A stretch of DNA of 64,000 nucleotides from Plasmodium brasilianum. Taxonomy: Eukaryota > Apicomplexa > Aconoidasida > Haemosporida > Plasmodiidae. How positions within the stretch are numbered: position 1 is the first letter of the stretch; each line of letters starts with the position of its first letter. Position numbers and translations under genes: made by a program. The notes below the pieces were generated by a model. It ran no database searches. It had not been told where the DNA came from and saw only the letters and a list, made by a program, of their open reading frames with translations. This document shows positions 22,930-36,616 of the stretch, piece by piece. The stretch lies in NCBI RefSeq assembly GCF_023973825.1, contig NC_090118.1, positions 186,001 to 250,000 of the forward strand, written 5' to 3'.

Positions 22930-24103
22930 GAAATAATTTTAAAAAAGTATGTACAAGTCAGCAGCGAAACGTAAATTGTAAATGCACAGCAACGGGAGGA
23001 AAGATCAAACGAATATAGAATGAAAAAGAGATATAAAAAAAAAAAAAAAAAAAATTTACAAATTAAACAAAATACACTTCTTTTTAGATGTTTAATCTGG
23101 GTGGACAAAACGATAGTTTATTATTACCAAGATATTATGAGCAAATTTTTTAACGGGACTACACTGATCTAACACGTTTGATACATGTAGACTTCATTAA
23201 CCCATTATATTTTTTCCTGTATAAAAACAGAAAGTACTACTACTTTAAAAAAAACAACTCAAAATTACATTTCTAAGTAATAAGATACAACAAAGTACAC
23301 CCTGTTAAAACTTTTAATGTACGTACACAGAAAATTCCAAAAGAAAAAAAAAAAAGAAAAAAGAAATAAAATAGAACAAAATTTAAAATAAATAATGAAC
23401 GTTTTACATACTAATACAAAAAAACGAACAAATAGTAAATTGTTGGGAAATGCCATCTTCTCTGCACAAATATTTGCAGTGAAAAGAAAATAATAGAGGG
23501 TTCTTCAAATATTTAAAAATTGCTTTTTGAAGGTAAACAAAATTTGAATTATGTTCATATAACGAAAAATAAAATTTAAAAAAAGAGTGTAAATAGGGCA
23601 AAGGCGTTTTTGAAAAAGGATAAAAAAAAATGGGAATGTATATATATATGCATATATATTTTTTTTTTTTTAACGTGTTTAAAAAAATTTTGCATATGTA
23701 TATGTTTAAAAATTCACTTTTTTTACATTTATAATAATTTAAAATAAAAGATAAATAAACTGTATATCTTTTGAACAAAAATGATTTTAATTAAAATGCA
23801 CTTTTTATACGGTGAAAATTTAAGTGTCCGCGAAGAAAAGGGACAAAGTAAGATATAAACTCAAAAGAGATAAACTGAAAAGATATAGTACTAGATGATA
23901 AGATATGAGACATAACAACGCAAAAACAAATGAGTGTGGGCGTTTGCATGTGTACGTACGTAGACATCCATACATGTATAATCATTTCTTCTTCCATATT
24001 AGCAACATCTAATATGAATGCTCATATGTAAACAGACAAAAAATGTAGACATTAATAATAGTTCCATAACGTTTTTAATATGTGTAGAGTAATTTCCTTT
24101 TTT
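22930..24103. other. Intergenic region
   Basis: A+T-rich DNA with T/A runs. Minus-strand open frames here (for example 23404-23778) are Tyr/Phe/Lys-rich low-complexity readings with no motif, so I do not call a gene. Confidence 0.7.
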
Positions 24104-27096
24104 TTAATTTTTTGAATTATAAGAATGCTTACTATAATTTCTGCTATTGTTATAAACTTGATTTTTATCATATGATATATTAGGCACATTTTTTTTAATA
24201 TCTGACTGTAAATTAGTAGAGCTGCTGTTAAAATAACTTTTGTATTTATTTACAGTTGAACCATCTTTATTTATACATTCCCTCATTGTGCTGTAACCAT
24301 ATTCGTGATAATAATTTTTTTTTTTAAAAGAATGTGTATAAAATGATTCGTTTTTATCATAGTAATGTTTATTATGATAGTTCGAATGACTTAAATTGTA
24401 AGAAGCCATATACTCCTGTAATATTAAGAAATTTGAATACTTGCTCCTATAATAATAGTTAGTAGAACTACTGCTACTGTTCTTATCACTGTTCATTTTT
24501 TTTAACGAATGAGGTAATTTCAACTTCTGACGATCTAAAAATTTATTTTTGGAAATTTCATCTTTAAAAGCAACTGTAGCTATTGTTGGGCAATTTTTTG
24601 TTATGAATATATCCTCAAAAATTGGTAAATATTGTTTATTGGAAAATTGAGATTCTAAAAAATCACGTAAGTCATATTCGTTCCATTCTGCAGGTTTGTT
24701 TTTTATAACTATGCAAAATTTTTCCTTAATATCTTCTGATATTTCTTTCCATCCTAAATGTTTTGGCCACGTCTTTAATTCCACTGCTTTATGGTTATGC
24801 TTATAAATATTATTACAATTACTGTTACTATTATTGCTAGTACTTCTACCTCTACCTCTGCTTCTATCTCTTCTTCTACCTCTGTTTTTACTCGTGCTCC
24901 TACTATTTTTATTGTATTCTTTTCTTCTACAGTCACCTAATACATTGGGCGAATACTTCTTAAGGGAAGCATCGTAAGAATAATTTTTTAAATCTTCTTT
25001 CCTTTCATCATTTTTTTTTTTTTTTTTTCCCTCATTGAGTAATAGGATTGATCCCTTTTTTCTTCCTTCCACTTATGTTCGTCTTTTTCTTTTCCCCCTG
25101 TAATTTCCTCTTTATTTTCAGCTGTTTCCCCCTTTTCATTTTCTCTTTGTATTCTCTGATTAGTCATATGCAAATCATTTTCTTCCTCAAACTTCACATT
25201 GTCATAATTGTTCACACATAAATTACTATCATTTTCAACCGATGCTTCATCAATATTTAATATTTTACTTATATCTTCTTGACGAACGTCCTCAATTATT
25301 TCTTCCATGCATCCCTTAAAAAAATATACAATAATTTTTTTTTTATTATACGATTTTTTTTTCAAATACTTTTTTCTTTTTAAATTTTTCAGAAATGTAT
25401 ATTCTTCCCTAGTTAGAGCTCCAGATGGGTTACTCACCATTTCCGTGCTCTCAGTTTGTATACTACAATTCTGTTTTCTTTTCCTCTTCTTCTTCTTTTC
25501 CCTCTCCTCAGTATTCTGTGCATCTTCTTCACCAATAAAATTGGTGAAGCTCAACTTTCTTTTCTTTTCATTTACATATGCATCCATTTCATCCCCTGCA
25601 GACACGTAGTAGCCTGGGTTTTTATTTCTATTAATCGTCGTATCATCAATTCTGTACGTGGCCACATCATCACTCCTAAAAGAACTATTGTTACATCTTA
25701 ACTTATACTCGCTTTTTATATCCGAATTATTGTTCAGGTGAATTTTTTTTTCTTTCTTTATGTAATCCTTTTCTACATCATCACTGTTATTATTATTATA
25801 ACGAATATTCCTACCGTTATTACTAGTATTATAACTATTACTATATTTTTTGTGCACCATGCAATCAATTTCGTTAATTTTATTTTGGATTTTTTTTTTA
25901 TGGTATTCATTACATTCCTTCAAACTATTTCTTCTGCTACTTAAACAAATGTCACCATCATGTTCTTCGCCAGAGTTATCACATAAAATATTAACTTTAT
26001 CATCCTTGTTGTGTCTCTCTTTTTTTTCCTTATTAATACACAAATCGCTTTTCATTGTAATACCTACTTCATCTTTATAAGTTCGATACAGTGAATCACT
26101 CCTTAATATTGAAACCTCTTCACTCGTTTTTCTGTCATGCGTATGATTCAGTTTTCCATCATCATCATAGTGCAAACTGGTGCGAAACCTTTTTATTCGT
26201 CTTCTAACGACATCATTGCCTTCATCGTCATATGCTTCATCTTCATCATCCTCATCATCTTCATCATCCTCATCATCCTCATTATCCTCATCATCCTCAT
26301 CACCCTCATCATCCTCATCACCCTCATCATCCTCATCCTCTTCATCATGATATTCACAGTATTTTATTTCGTTCGCAGAATCATCATCCTCCTTTGCATA
26401 ATGTAAGCCACTTATATGCAAATATTTTTCACCCGTTTCAAAGCGAATTTTCCTATTTTCATTTTCCTCCTTTTCACTGAAATTATTATGTTTCTCCTTT
26501 TCATCGATTCCGAAAATTACGTTTTTACTAAAGATCTGATTGCTGCCATTTGTGATGTTTGAATTTTCTTGCTCTTCATTTTGCAAATTATTCACATGAA
26601 GCACTTCTTTCTCACCTTCATTATTTTTTTTTGACTTTTCGCAATTTGTTGGGTCCTTTTGAGACTCCTTTTCACTATTTAAAGCGAGATATTGTTTACT
26701 GTTTTCAGATTTGTTCGTATCATCCCCATCTTCTTTTTCGTCTTTCTTTATACACTCCTGTTCTTCTCTGTCGTTGCAGGTTAGCTTTACAAAAATTTTG
26801 TTGCTATTACATGAGTCATCGTAAATTATAATTTTCTCCTTTTTCAGCAAATAATTTGCTAATTTTTCATTGCATATGATTTTCCAAGGATATAAACCTG
26901 TTTCTTCATTTAAAGGCTTAATAACTTTCTTTATTTGAAAACATTCATTTTTTAGTAAATGAAGTAAAAATTGGAATAACTTTTCATTTATATTTGATGG
27001 AAGGTTATAGCATTTTATTACGTAGCCATTTTTCTGTTTCTCATTACTAAAGCTTTTATTTTTTTCCCGATTTATAAACAAGGGAGGAAATATCAT
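24104..27096 (-). CDS. RNA-binding protein with two RRM-like domains, frameshifted in this sequence
   Basis: Two overlapping minus frames (24988-27096 and 24104-25072) look like one gene broken at an 18-A run (forward T run 25011-25028). One more A would join them into 997 residues. The first frame opens with an RRM-like fold (GYVIKCYNLPSNINEKLFQF; IYDDSCNSNKIFVKLTC), followed by charged low-complexity sequence and a DED/EDDEGD acidic run near residues 255-300. The second frame has an RS/RG-rich stretch (GRRRDRSRGRGRSTS) and another RRM-like domain (FCIVIKNKPAEWNEYDLRDF, then FEDIFITKNCPTIATVAFKD). Such proteins act in mRNA processing or stability; the exact role is unknown. The alternative is two separate genes, but the downstream frame has no room for its own promoter. 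Confidence 0.68.
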
Positions 27097-28722
27097 GTTA
27101 TATATAAATGTTAAAAAAAGGAAAAAAAAAAAAATTCAAAAAAACAAACAAATAAACAAACAGAAGGAAATGAGTTAAATATTTATATATACATATATAA
27201 ACTTTGCTCTGCTTTTCTTGCATTTTTTTTTTTTTTTTTTTTTTTTAATATACTTTTTTTTTTTACATTTAAAATATTTTTTTATTCCTATTTTTTCTTT
27301 TAATGTTTGTATTTTTTTTTTTTTACCGTTTTTGCCGCATGTTTTCTAATTTTCTATTAAAAAATTTACGAACTATTTTTGTAGCATTTTTTTTTCTTCC
27401 ATCTTTTTTTTTTTTTTTTTTATCTTTAAAGTTAGAGTAAACCAGCGTACAACAGACACCACATTAAAAGGAAAGAAAATTTTTGTTCTATTGTGCGTTC
27501 GCGAAGGTTAATTTAAAGAGAATATTCTAATGTAAAAATTTAAATTTATAATATTTTGACAATTTTTTTTTCACGTAACTTAAGAGTAAGAAGCTATAGC
27601 TGAAAGGAAACAAATGAGTGAAAGCGCATGTTCCATAGTAATACCTACATTTGAAGCAAATATATGTAAATACTTACGAAACCACAGAGGGAAAAAAGTA
27701 GTACACATGTTTGTAGAAAAGACAATATATTATGTTACACCCCTCTAGCTTTAAAAATTGTTCATTTTGAGTAAATTATATTTATAGGACTATTTTTTAC
27801 AGCTGTTTTTTTTTTTTTTTTTTTTTTTTAATCTCATTTTTACTTATCCCATACTACATTAATATGGAGATAAACAAATCTACTGAAATGTTTAACATAA
27901 AGCAATTTATTCAAAAAAAAAAAAAAAAACATATATTCCATGTTAACATATATACTACATAATTGAAAAGATCCTATTTATCTTTCAGTTTTTTTTTTTT
28001 TTTGAATTTCTCTTTTATAATTGGAAACGCAAGAAGTGTCCAAGGAATATGAATAAGGAATATTTATATGAGGAACAAAAAAGATAAAAGGGAAGGAAAA
28101 AGGGCCCTCATAGAATACATATCGCTTGAACAGTTTTTAAATCTTGTAAAATATTATAAAAATAAACTATTCTTCATTTTTATTAAATATGAACAAGCAT
28201 GTTTTGTCCTCAAGCGTAAATGGGTCTAATTTTAAGACCGTTAAAAGAAGTATGAAATTTATAATTTTGCCTCAAGTAAAATGAGATAGCTATGCATACT
28301 TGCATATATACACAACCATGAACATACAAAAGAAGCGCCGAAATATGAGAAAATAAGAACACTAGGTCAAGTAGCTACAAAACTGTTCCTAAGCACTACG
28401 TTAAAAAATAACGATACGAATGAAAAAGCTGGGCAAGTTAAAAAAAAGCTAATTAAATTAAAGCTTTTGCTCCTTTAGCGTATTTTTATAAAAAAAAGGA
28501 GAAAAATGTGTAATATAAAAATAAGGAGATTATTTAAACAATCTTAAAAAAATATGTTGAGAGATGCTTTCTCGATGTATATGTATATGCACACAAAAAG
28601 GCATAAGAATATGTTAACATATATACATGATATTAATTTCTTCTTTTTTTCTTCTTTGAGTATATACACATGCAACATTCTAATACAACTCTGCTAAGGG
28701 AAAATCTAATTTTTTTTAAGGG
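27097..28722. other. Intergenic region
   Basis: This holds the upstream DNA of the RRM gene and the 3' side of the next minus gene, dominated by T and A runs. One open frame of 53 codons (28068-28229, +) is listed separately at low confidence. Confidence 0.7.
28068..28229 (+). CDS. Possible small ORF, 53 residues
   Basis: ATG at 28068, TAA at 28227-28229. The product starts MRNKKDKREGKRALIEY, continues into an amphipathic or hydrophobic stretch (FLNLVKYYKNKLFFIFI) and ends basic (VLKRKWV). It is not low complexity, unlike most frames in this DNA, and is the only plus-strand candidate between two minus genes. An open run of this length is expected by chance many times in a 64-kb A+T-rich window, so evidence is weak. 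No family recognised. Confidence 0.2.
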   Translation: MRNKKDKREGKRALIEYISLEQFLNLVKYYKNKLFFIFIKYEQACFVLKRKWV

Positions 28723-30127
28723 TTATATTTTTTTTATCTTCCATGTTTTATTATACAAAAAAGGATCAAATATTTGTCTTGAGCTATCTCGTCTTAACTT
28801 TTTATTTATAGCAGGTAATACATATTTAATTTTTCTTTTTGTTCTTAATTCATATCTTTTGATATGCGTATTTGCTAAATTAAATTCATCATATTTTCTA
28901 TCATTCATGGAAGGAGATATGTCATTATTATATATGGGTATATGTGAATTATGTACATTTTCTAAAAATAAAGTAGTAGCATTGCTTTCGTAGTATTTTT
29001 GTTTGTTTAGTGTCCTTTTTTTTTTCTTTTTTTTTTTTATTTCTTCAACTCCTTTTTTCTGGCTTAGTTTCTTTTGTGTTTTCATTTTTCCCACTGCAAC
29101 GCTGTTGCTAAGCCTGTTTCGTTTTTTCTCATTTTTATTTTTGATTTTTTGCTTATCTGTAGCTGATGATGGTGGTTTAGCACTACTTCCCTTAGAAGAT
29201 ATGTTGTCTATGTCCTTTCTCGAAAAAAGAGGATTATATGAAACCTCTTGAAGAACAGCATTAACATGATTTGTATTTTCACAAACCGAAGTAATACTAC
29301 ACATGTTACTCTCAACGTTGGAAGAATTATCTAAATTATTCTCATTATACCAGTTTTTCAAACTATTAGAATTAAAATGGGTGTCTCCGCTTTTTGTATT
29401 CGTTAATACTTGATCTGTCTTTTGCACGTCTCTCACCTTTTGTTTGTCTCTTGTTCTTTTTGCCTTTTTTCCCCCTTTTCTTTTCATTTCTTTGTCTTCC
29501 TCCCTTTTTGCTTCCCTTTTTTCTTCTCTTCTTTTCTCTCTTTTTTTTTCCCTCCTTTGCTTTCTCCTTTGATGCCTCTTATTGTGCATATAGCCTATAC
29601 GATTTAAAGGGTAATCAAGCCCAGTGTATGGAAGCAAGGAAGGATTTATGTCTATGTCAATGTAGTTAGCAGGCAATGAGTTATTCAATATATTTTTATA
29701 ATTTACAATTTTGTATAAGTTATCATAATGATACTTATTGTAAGTAGCGAATTCAGAGTTCATTTTTTCCTTTTTCCTTTTTACACAGTTAGAAGTTATT
29801 TCTGAAATGAATGCGGAAGGAGGAGGTGCATAAATCGAATGTACATTGGACGAAAAAGAATTTAACATATTTCTTTTTTTCTTGTGATAGTTATTTTTCA
29901 AGTTTAATAAATTTTTATCAGAAATTTTGTTGCATTTTTTCAAATCTATATAGTAGTACCCCCCTGACATTCTATCGTTACTACATCTTTTTTTTAAGGT
30001 GTAAGTACTGTAGTCCTCAACATTACCACTGTTAGGCATCAATTCGTTGCATCTGATTAGGCTATTATTACCAATATTACTGTTATTATTGTTATTACTT
30101 TTATTACTGTTATTATTGTAATTGTAA

Positions 30128-30179
<52 letters not shown>

Positions 30180-32577
30180 CATCATCATTATCATTATCAT
30201 TATTACCATTATTTCCATTATCGTTATTGTTTATAGTTTCGCTGCTATCATTAACGCCCCATAATTTTTCCCCAAGTAATGAAATACTCTCTTGTATATT
30301 CGTTTCGTCATCGGCGCACCCATTTTCGTAATCAACCAAGGCGTTTTTGTAATTACTGTAAGGATCCATTTGTCTGCTTAAATTTGTTCCCCACATTAAA
30401 TATTTAGATTTATTATGCTGCATATCGTTAAAATTAAACTTTTCATAATTATCTTTTGATGCATAAATAAAAGGAGACACCTCATCAGTATTCCTCTGTT
30501 TTCTTAACAACAATTCGTTGTTTAAGAAATCGTTTCTTTTGCTTAAGCCAATTAAAGCACTATATTTGTCTCTCCTATTATTTTTTAAGTACATTTCAGA
30601 AAGAACTCTGTTATCCCTTTTGTATGCATTATTAACTTGACTACGTTTGAAATTTTCCAAATAATGGTCCGGTTCACTACACATATGATACGTACTTTCT
30701 ACTTGGTCATTATAGTTATAATTATAATCATCTTTTATGTTATTATAATCATCTTTTATGTTATTATAATCATCTTTTATGTAATTATAATCATCTTTTA
30801 TGTTACTATAATTATTTTTTATATTAATGTTCATAAAAGGATTGCCTATACGTCTATTATTTATAGTCTGTTCATATTTCCTTATATAGTTTTTAAAAGA
30901 TTCATCCATGTCATATAAACATTTATTCTCCTCCTTAAAGTTATCCTCACTGAAATAAGTTCTCCTGTTTCTATCATTATTGTAAATAACAGAATGTCGA
31001 ATGTCTTTGTTTTTTCTTCTTCCTTTTTTTTCCTCTATTTTGGACGAATTTTTTATTTTCTCATAATAACAACCAGTGTTGGAATCATTTACTTGCTCGC
31101 TATATATATTAGTGTTTTTATTTACGCTATTCATAAAATGTCCATTTACCATATTCCTTGGAATAAATGAATTGCATATGAAATGTGCTTGTTCATCTTG
31201 AGCGCTATATTTTTCATTATGTAGGTCGCTCTCTTCGTTGTGTAATATTCTCTCCAAATCATGTAGTTCTCTCTGTTCATCATGTAGATTACTCCCTTCA
31301 TCATGCAGTTCTTTCTCTTCATTATTTAGGTTATTCCATTCATCATGTAGGTTACTCTCTTTGTCAAGTACGCTGCGCACTTCATCTTGGGAGTAACATT
31401 TTTTATTGAAAAAGAGGGCATCATTCGTAATTTGCCGCAAATCATCATTCTTTCTATTATTCACTACAACATTTTCATAATCTTTTTTTTTTTGCATTAA
31501 TATATCTGATAAAATTTTATTTTCATGCGATAATTTAATTACCCTAATTTTATTTGAATCCATTGAATAATCAGAAAAGTTCAAGTCCGCGAAATTTTCT
31601 GAAGAAGAGTCAGCTTTACTGTCTTTACTACAATATTTCGTAATCACTAAATCTGTTTTATTCCTTTCTTTATCACTACTTTTTTCACCTGAACAACTTT
31701 TATCGTAACTCTGTTTAAGATAAGACTCCATATATTCTGTCTTTTCTTTTCCCCTTCTCATTAGTACGGTTCTTTCCCCTGAAGTTATTTTTTGGTCACT
31801 TAGGGGATTATTTTCTGCGATATGATTATTAAACTTATCATATTTAATGGAGGTATCAAAATTTCTGACCATTTCAGGATTTCTACATCCATCTAAATTT
31901 TTTCCATCAATCGAATTTTTTGATACTCCTGAACGAGCAAAAATTACTGATTTTACACCTTCGCAAGTTTTTGAATTTTTTTTCTTTTGTGTAAGTGAAT
32001 TTTTATTATCCTCTTCTTCAATTTCGTCATCGCTTGTTGTTTTTTCCCCTTCTAAACTTTCTTTGATTCTTAACATACCATTCATATAGTATTCCCGACT
32101 TCTCATTTCGTCTTTCTTCCTGATAATTGTTTCTTTTGATGTTTTTATATCATCAAATGAATGAGCTTTTTCACTATTCTGTTCATATTTATTTCTTGAG
32201 ATCCGAGTAGGCAAATTAAACAGCCCTTCACCCTCATGGTATAGTAACTTAATTGCACCCCTTTTGTTAAGTACATAATTATCTAATTTGTTGCATAAGA
32301 TATTGTTTAATATATCTGTGTTATAAAAGTTATATTCCTTCTCCCCATTTCTACTTGATTTATTATTTTCTTTTTTTAAATGCAAGTAGCCATTTTTTCT
32401 ATTTTTGATATCCTCCTCTACAGAATTTTCTATATCGTCTATTTTAGTTTTTAATATAATTACTGTGTCATACAAATTATTATATGAACATTTCATTTCA
32501 TTTATAATATCTTCATAAAATGAAATGATGATATTCACGTCTTCTTTTATGCCTGCTTGTTTGCACAGAGGTGTCAT
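28723..32577 (-). CDS. Large conserved protein with shugoshin-like C-terminal motif
   Basis: A single-exon 1284-residue protein. The N-terminus has a short predicted coiled coil (about residues 15-60: IISFYEDIINEMKCSYNNLY...LKTKIDDIENSVEED). The middle is low complexity, with 7-residue LHDE-type repeats (31210-31355), 21-bp DYNNIKD repeats and a long Asn run. A Lys/Arg/Glu-rich region precedes the C-terminus. Residues 1242-1263 read YELRTKRKIKYVLP then AINKKLRR, resembling the shugoshin C-terminal basic motif (basic residues, hydrophobic-x-Y-x-x-P, then K-L/M-R-R). Shugoshins have exactly this layout: N-terminal coiled coil binding PP2A, disordered middle, C-terminal basic motif near the end, and they protect centromeric cohesin. 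No homology search was possible; the low-complexity bulk makes the match suggestive only. Confidence 0.75.
30125..30190 (-). repeat. Asparagine-codon repeat (AAT/AAC)n
   Basis: About 20 consecutive Asn codons, forward sequence (att)n, lie inside the shugoshin-like gene. This is typical Plasmodium low-complexity coding DNA. Confidence 0.9.
30718..30812 (-). repeat. 21-bp coding repeat (DYNNIKD)
   Basis: Four to five copies of tcatcttttatgttattataa on the forward strand encode NNIKDDY on the minus strand of the shugoshin-like gene. Confidence 0.85.
31210..31355 (-). repeat. Degenerate 21-bp repeat coding seven-residue LHDE units
   Basis: About seven units of the form x-L-H-D-E-x-x (NLHDEWN, ELHDEGS, NLHDEQR, ELHDLER, ILHNEES, DLHNEKY) follow each other in the shugoshin-like protein. 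The seven-residue period with a fixed Leu suits a helical, possibly coiled-coil segment. Confidence 0.8.
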
Positions 32578-33089
32578 TTTTTTTTTCTTTTTTTAAATTA
32601 ACGCAGATATACGTTCTTATATACACATATACGTTTGTGTGTGCACTCATATATATGTGTACACGTGGGAGTGTCTAAATCTTTAATTACATATGTAACT
32701 CCTTACGTGATTGGGTCGACAGATGAGAAGCAGCCCCAGTTGTGTTACGACATAAGTTGGACAAGCAAAGGAAAGTGAAAATGGACAAACAAAATAAGCT
32801 AGGTACACAAAAAGAAACAAAAGAAGCATATAAGAAGTGAAAAAAAGACAGAAAAAAAAAAAAATTATATACACACATATATATATATATATATACATAG
32901 AGGTAAGGCTAAAAAAGTGCGCCTAACGTTATTTAAATAACCTCTACATTATATGCATTAACTTAATTTCCTTTTTTTTTTAAAAGTGAAAAAATATGAA
33001 GAATAAAGTTTATTATCTTTATAATGAAATCTTGATTCATTATTAGTTGCATATAATTCAGAAACAAACACATGTTAAATGTGTGACAT

Positions 33090-33127
<38 letters not shown>

Positions 33128-33869
33128 AACAGTGAAAAGGCACAGTCACGAGAAGACGTCTTAACAAAAAACTCTTTAAAAAATAAAAAAGCATTTAAAC
33201 TAAATACGTAAATGTGATTGGTTAGAACAAAAAAGAAAACAACAAAAATGGGACTATTTAAACAAAACAAAAAAAGAGAAAACATGAACACACATACATA
33301 TGCATGTACGTATACATATACATGTACATATAAATGTACATATACGAGTACATATAAATATACATATACGAGTACATATAAGCGTGCATATACGAGTATA
33401 CATATACACGTACATATATATATACATAAACAAATACATATGTATGCATACAAGTATACCTATGTGCATATACACATACACGCATATATACGTGAATTCA
33501 TAGACTAATGAGTGTACGAAAAAACGATGTTACACACCATGATGTACGTACAGCATACAAGCTGCACTTCTTAACATTTAATTCTTACTTATTTTACATG
33601 AGGCGTGCACTTATAAATTGGCACGATATTTCAAAATATTCCCTTGTGGTATTAATTGTCAAAAATTATGTGTCCTTAAATAATATGAATAGATGAATAG
33701 AAAATACGTGGGAAAAATTGTGAACATCTATTTTTTCCCATAAATTGTAAAATGAATATTTTCAAATTGGTAAAAAAAAAAAATCATATAATCTTCATCA
33801 TTTTGTACTACATTGGTTACTGTATATATATATATATATATATATAAATATACATTTTTCTCTAACGGC
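32578..33869. other. Intergenic region with (CATATA)-type repeats
   Basis: This is the upstream DNA of the shugoshin-like gene and the 3' side of IF-2. It contains a long A run (33092-33123) and the repeat array at 33296-33490. The open frames through that array (both strands) are translations of simple repeats, not genes. Confidence 0.75.
33296..33490. repeat. Degenerate 12/24-bp repeat array
   Basis: Alternating units such as acatatacgagt and acatataaat repeat over about 190 bases. Both strands give open frames rich in Tyr/Thr/His or Met/Tyr/Val, as expected for simple repeats. Confidence 0.8.
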
Positions 33870-36574
33870 TTAACAATACAAATCAAATGATTTGATTTTA
33901 TTGAACAGTGGGGGACGTGTGACTTTCTTATAGGCTATTATTTCATCTCCTATTTCAAAGTCCTCAGAATTTGTGTTGAAAATAATAGCATTGACGTTAC
34001 AAGTTTTCGTCAACTCAGTAGCACTTTGTTTATTTTTTTGCATAGACAAAATGGTAAGTCTCTTATGAATAATTTGTTTATTCCTCAAAACAGTAAAATA
34101 ATTGTTGGTATTACATGATCCCTCCTTAATATCTACAGATAACACTTTTTTTTTTGGGGCTTTGTTTTTTTTCAAAGAATAGCTTCCAGTTTTATTTACG
34201 ATCATTCTAGAAACTGATTCATAAATATGCAAAGAATCAAAGTAAAAATTGCACACATTTTCAATATCTTGAAATAGCTCATAAATAATATTATGATTTC
34301 TTAATATTGCATTATTATTACTTTCTATAAACGTTTGTACTTTATTATCTATATCAACATTAAATGCAAATAGAAAACATGGTTTAACATATTCACAATA
34401 TTTTAACTCGCTCATATTAAATGTCCCAACTCCTTTTGTTATAATTTTGAAGGGTTTCCATTTTTCAAATATTTCATCATTATTTTCTAACTTTTCCTTT
34501 TTTAAAAAGTTTTTATCCACATAATTCCTATCAATAAAATTGTTTATATCACAATACTTTTTTTTCTTTTCGCTTTTGGTAAATTCATCAATACCTTCTA
34601 TTATTGCATGTATGCTACCTTCATCACACGTTTTAATTATTAGGGGGACTTGTGGCAGTTCGAGATGACTTGCGATTCGCCCTTCTCTTCTCTTCACCAT
34701 CCTGTCCTTCACACTTACGCTGTCATTTGCTTTTACTTTTGCTTCTGCTTTTTCCTCCCCCCTTTTATCTTCCTTCAAAGTATAGTTAATTCTTTTAAAT
34801 ACCAAATTTGTAGAAACATTACTACTAATGGTACCGGGTGCTCTTTCCCGGGTGCCATCCTCATCTCTATCATACAGTTTTTCTGATTCTCTAAGAAGAA
34901 ACTTTTCCTCCTGATCATCTCCTTCCAAGTAGTAATTATTCATTAACTTGTACTGAAGAATTTTCAGTTTATACTTTGCAATTTTTTGAGCACTTTTTAA
35001 ATTAGTCATTTCTAGAATCATATCACCATATTTTATACTATCATCTGAAAAGGATATAGAGCATACAATCTGAACAACTTCAGAAGGATACGCTTCTTTC
35101 ACAATTTTATCATCACTATTAAAAATTCTCTTAATTTTTGTATATACATGTCCAATTAATATATACGAGTTAACTTTTAATATTCCCGATTTACCAATAA
35201 CAGTTAGTAGTTTTCCTTTAGCTGCATCTACCTTTTTTTCTAGTACATACGCAGAAGATAAAGTCCCATAATCGCACACTAAATTTAACTTATCACTAAC
35301 ATCTAATATACTTTTTTGCAATAAATCAATGTTTATATTTTTTTTTGCAGATATAGGTATAATAGGTACAGACCCATTTTCCAATTCTGTTATGATTTCG
35401 TAATTTAACAAAGACTTGGAAATTTTTTCTACATTACTATTATATTTATCAATTTTATTTACAGCTATTATTAAAGGGATATTATATTTTTTGGCTAGTT
35501 GTATACATTCAACAGTTTCACTCATTATTCCATCATCGATTGAAATTACTAATATTATTAAATCCGTACATTGTACACATCTTTGTCTAATTTTTTTAAA
35601 AACAGCATGACCAGGGGTATCTAGAAATGTAATTTTTTTATTGGTCTTTCTATCTAACACTTCAAATGCACCTAACTTTTGAGTTATACCACCTATTTCA
35701 TTTTTGGCTATATTCGAATTTCTAAACTGATCCAGTAGAGTAGTTTTCCCATGATCTACATGTCCTAAAATTGTAACAATAGGATTCCTTTTTCTCAAAC
35801 TAATACAACTATATCTTAACTTATCTAATACATTCAATTCTTCACATACTAATTCAGCAACTTCTTTTTCTAATCTTGTGTATTTATTAATATAGTCATT
35901 ATCTAATATATATTTACACACATTTATTATCTTTTCTTCTTCTATATTTAAATGATGTCCTAACGTGTTCACAGTTATATTATTGCTATCCAGGTATTCG
36001 TACTGTTTTATATATCCTTTTCCTTTTTTATTAGAATCCTTTTGCAAATTTGGTAATATATGTTTATCATATGCAATTTTTACTTCATATGACTTTTCCC
36101 CTAAAGTGTGCAATTCTTCTTCCCCTTTTTTCCTGCTCTCATACAGTAATACATTCTCATTGAAATTAGAACAAGCCAAAAATTTTTCTTCCCTTTTTTT
36201 GCTAATCGTAGCATCTGCACTTGTGATCTTATTCGAGTAAGACGCTACTGAACTGTTTTTATTCATTTCTGTACCTTTTTTCTTTTCCCTTAAGTTTAGC
36301 AATATAGAAGAGATGGAAAGGTTTTCATCCCCCATTGTTGGGCAAATAGGTTCAATATTAGAATATAATGATGTGTTATTGATTTTTTCAAAAATGCTGA
36401 AATGGTTGAGATGTTGTTTTGTCTTATTACTCATCAGTTGATGCTTATATCTTTCTTCTTCCCAATTATTATCACTACAGTTATTACTGTTACTACTATT
36501 ATTGTTATAATAATTATTATTACTATTATTATTATTATTACTATTATTATTATTACTATTATTATTATTATTAC

Positions 36575-36616
<42 letters not shown>

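Noticed and set aside
25307..26831. Several plus-strand frames over the RRM gene
   Set aside because: Shadows of its A-rich coding strand: Phe/Leu/Ile/Ser-rich, without motifs.
33058..33508. Overlapping Tyr/Met/Thr-rich frames on both strands
   Set aside because: All run through the degenerate ACATATA repeat and show no domain or signal feature.
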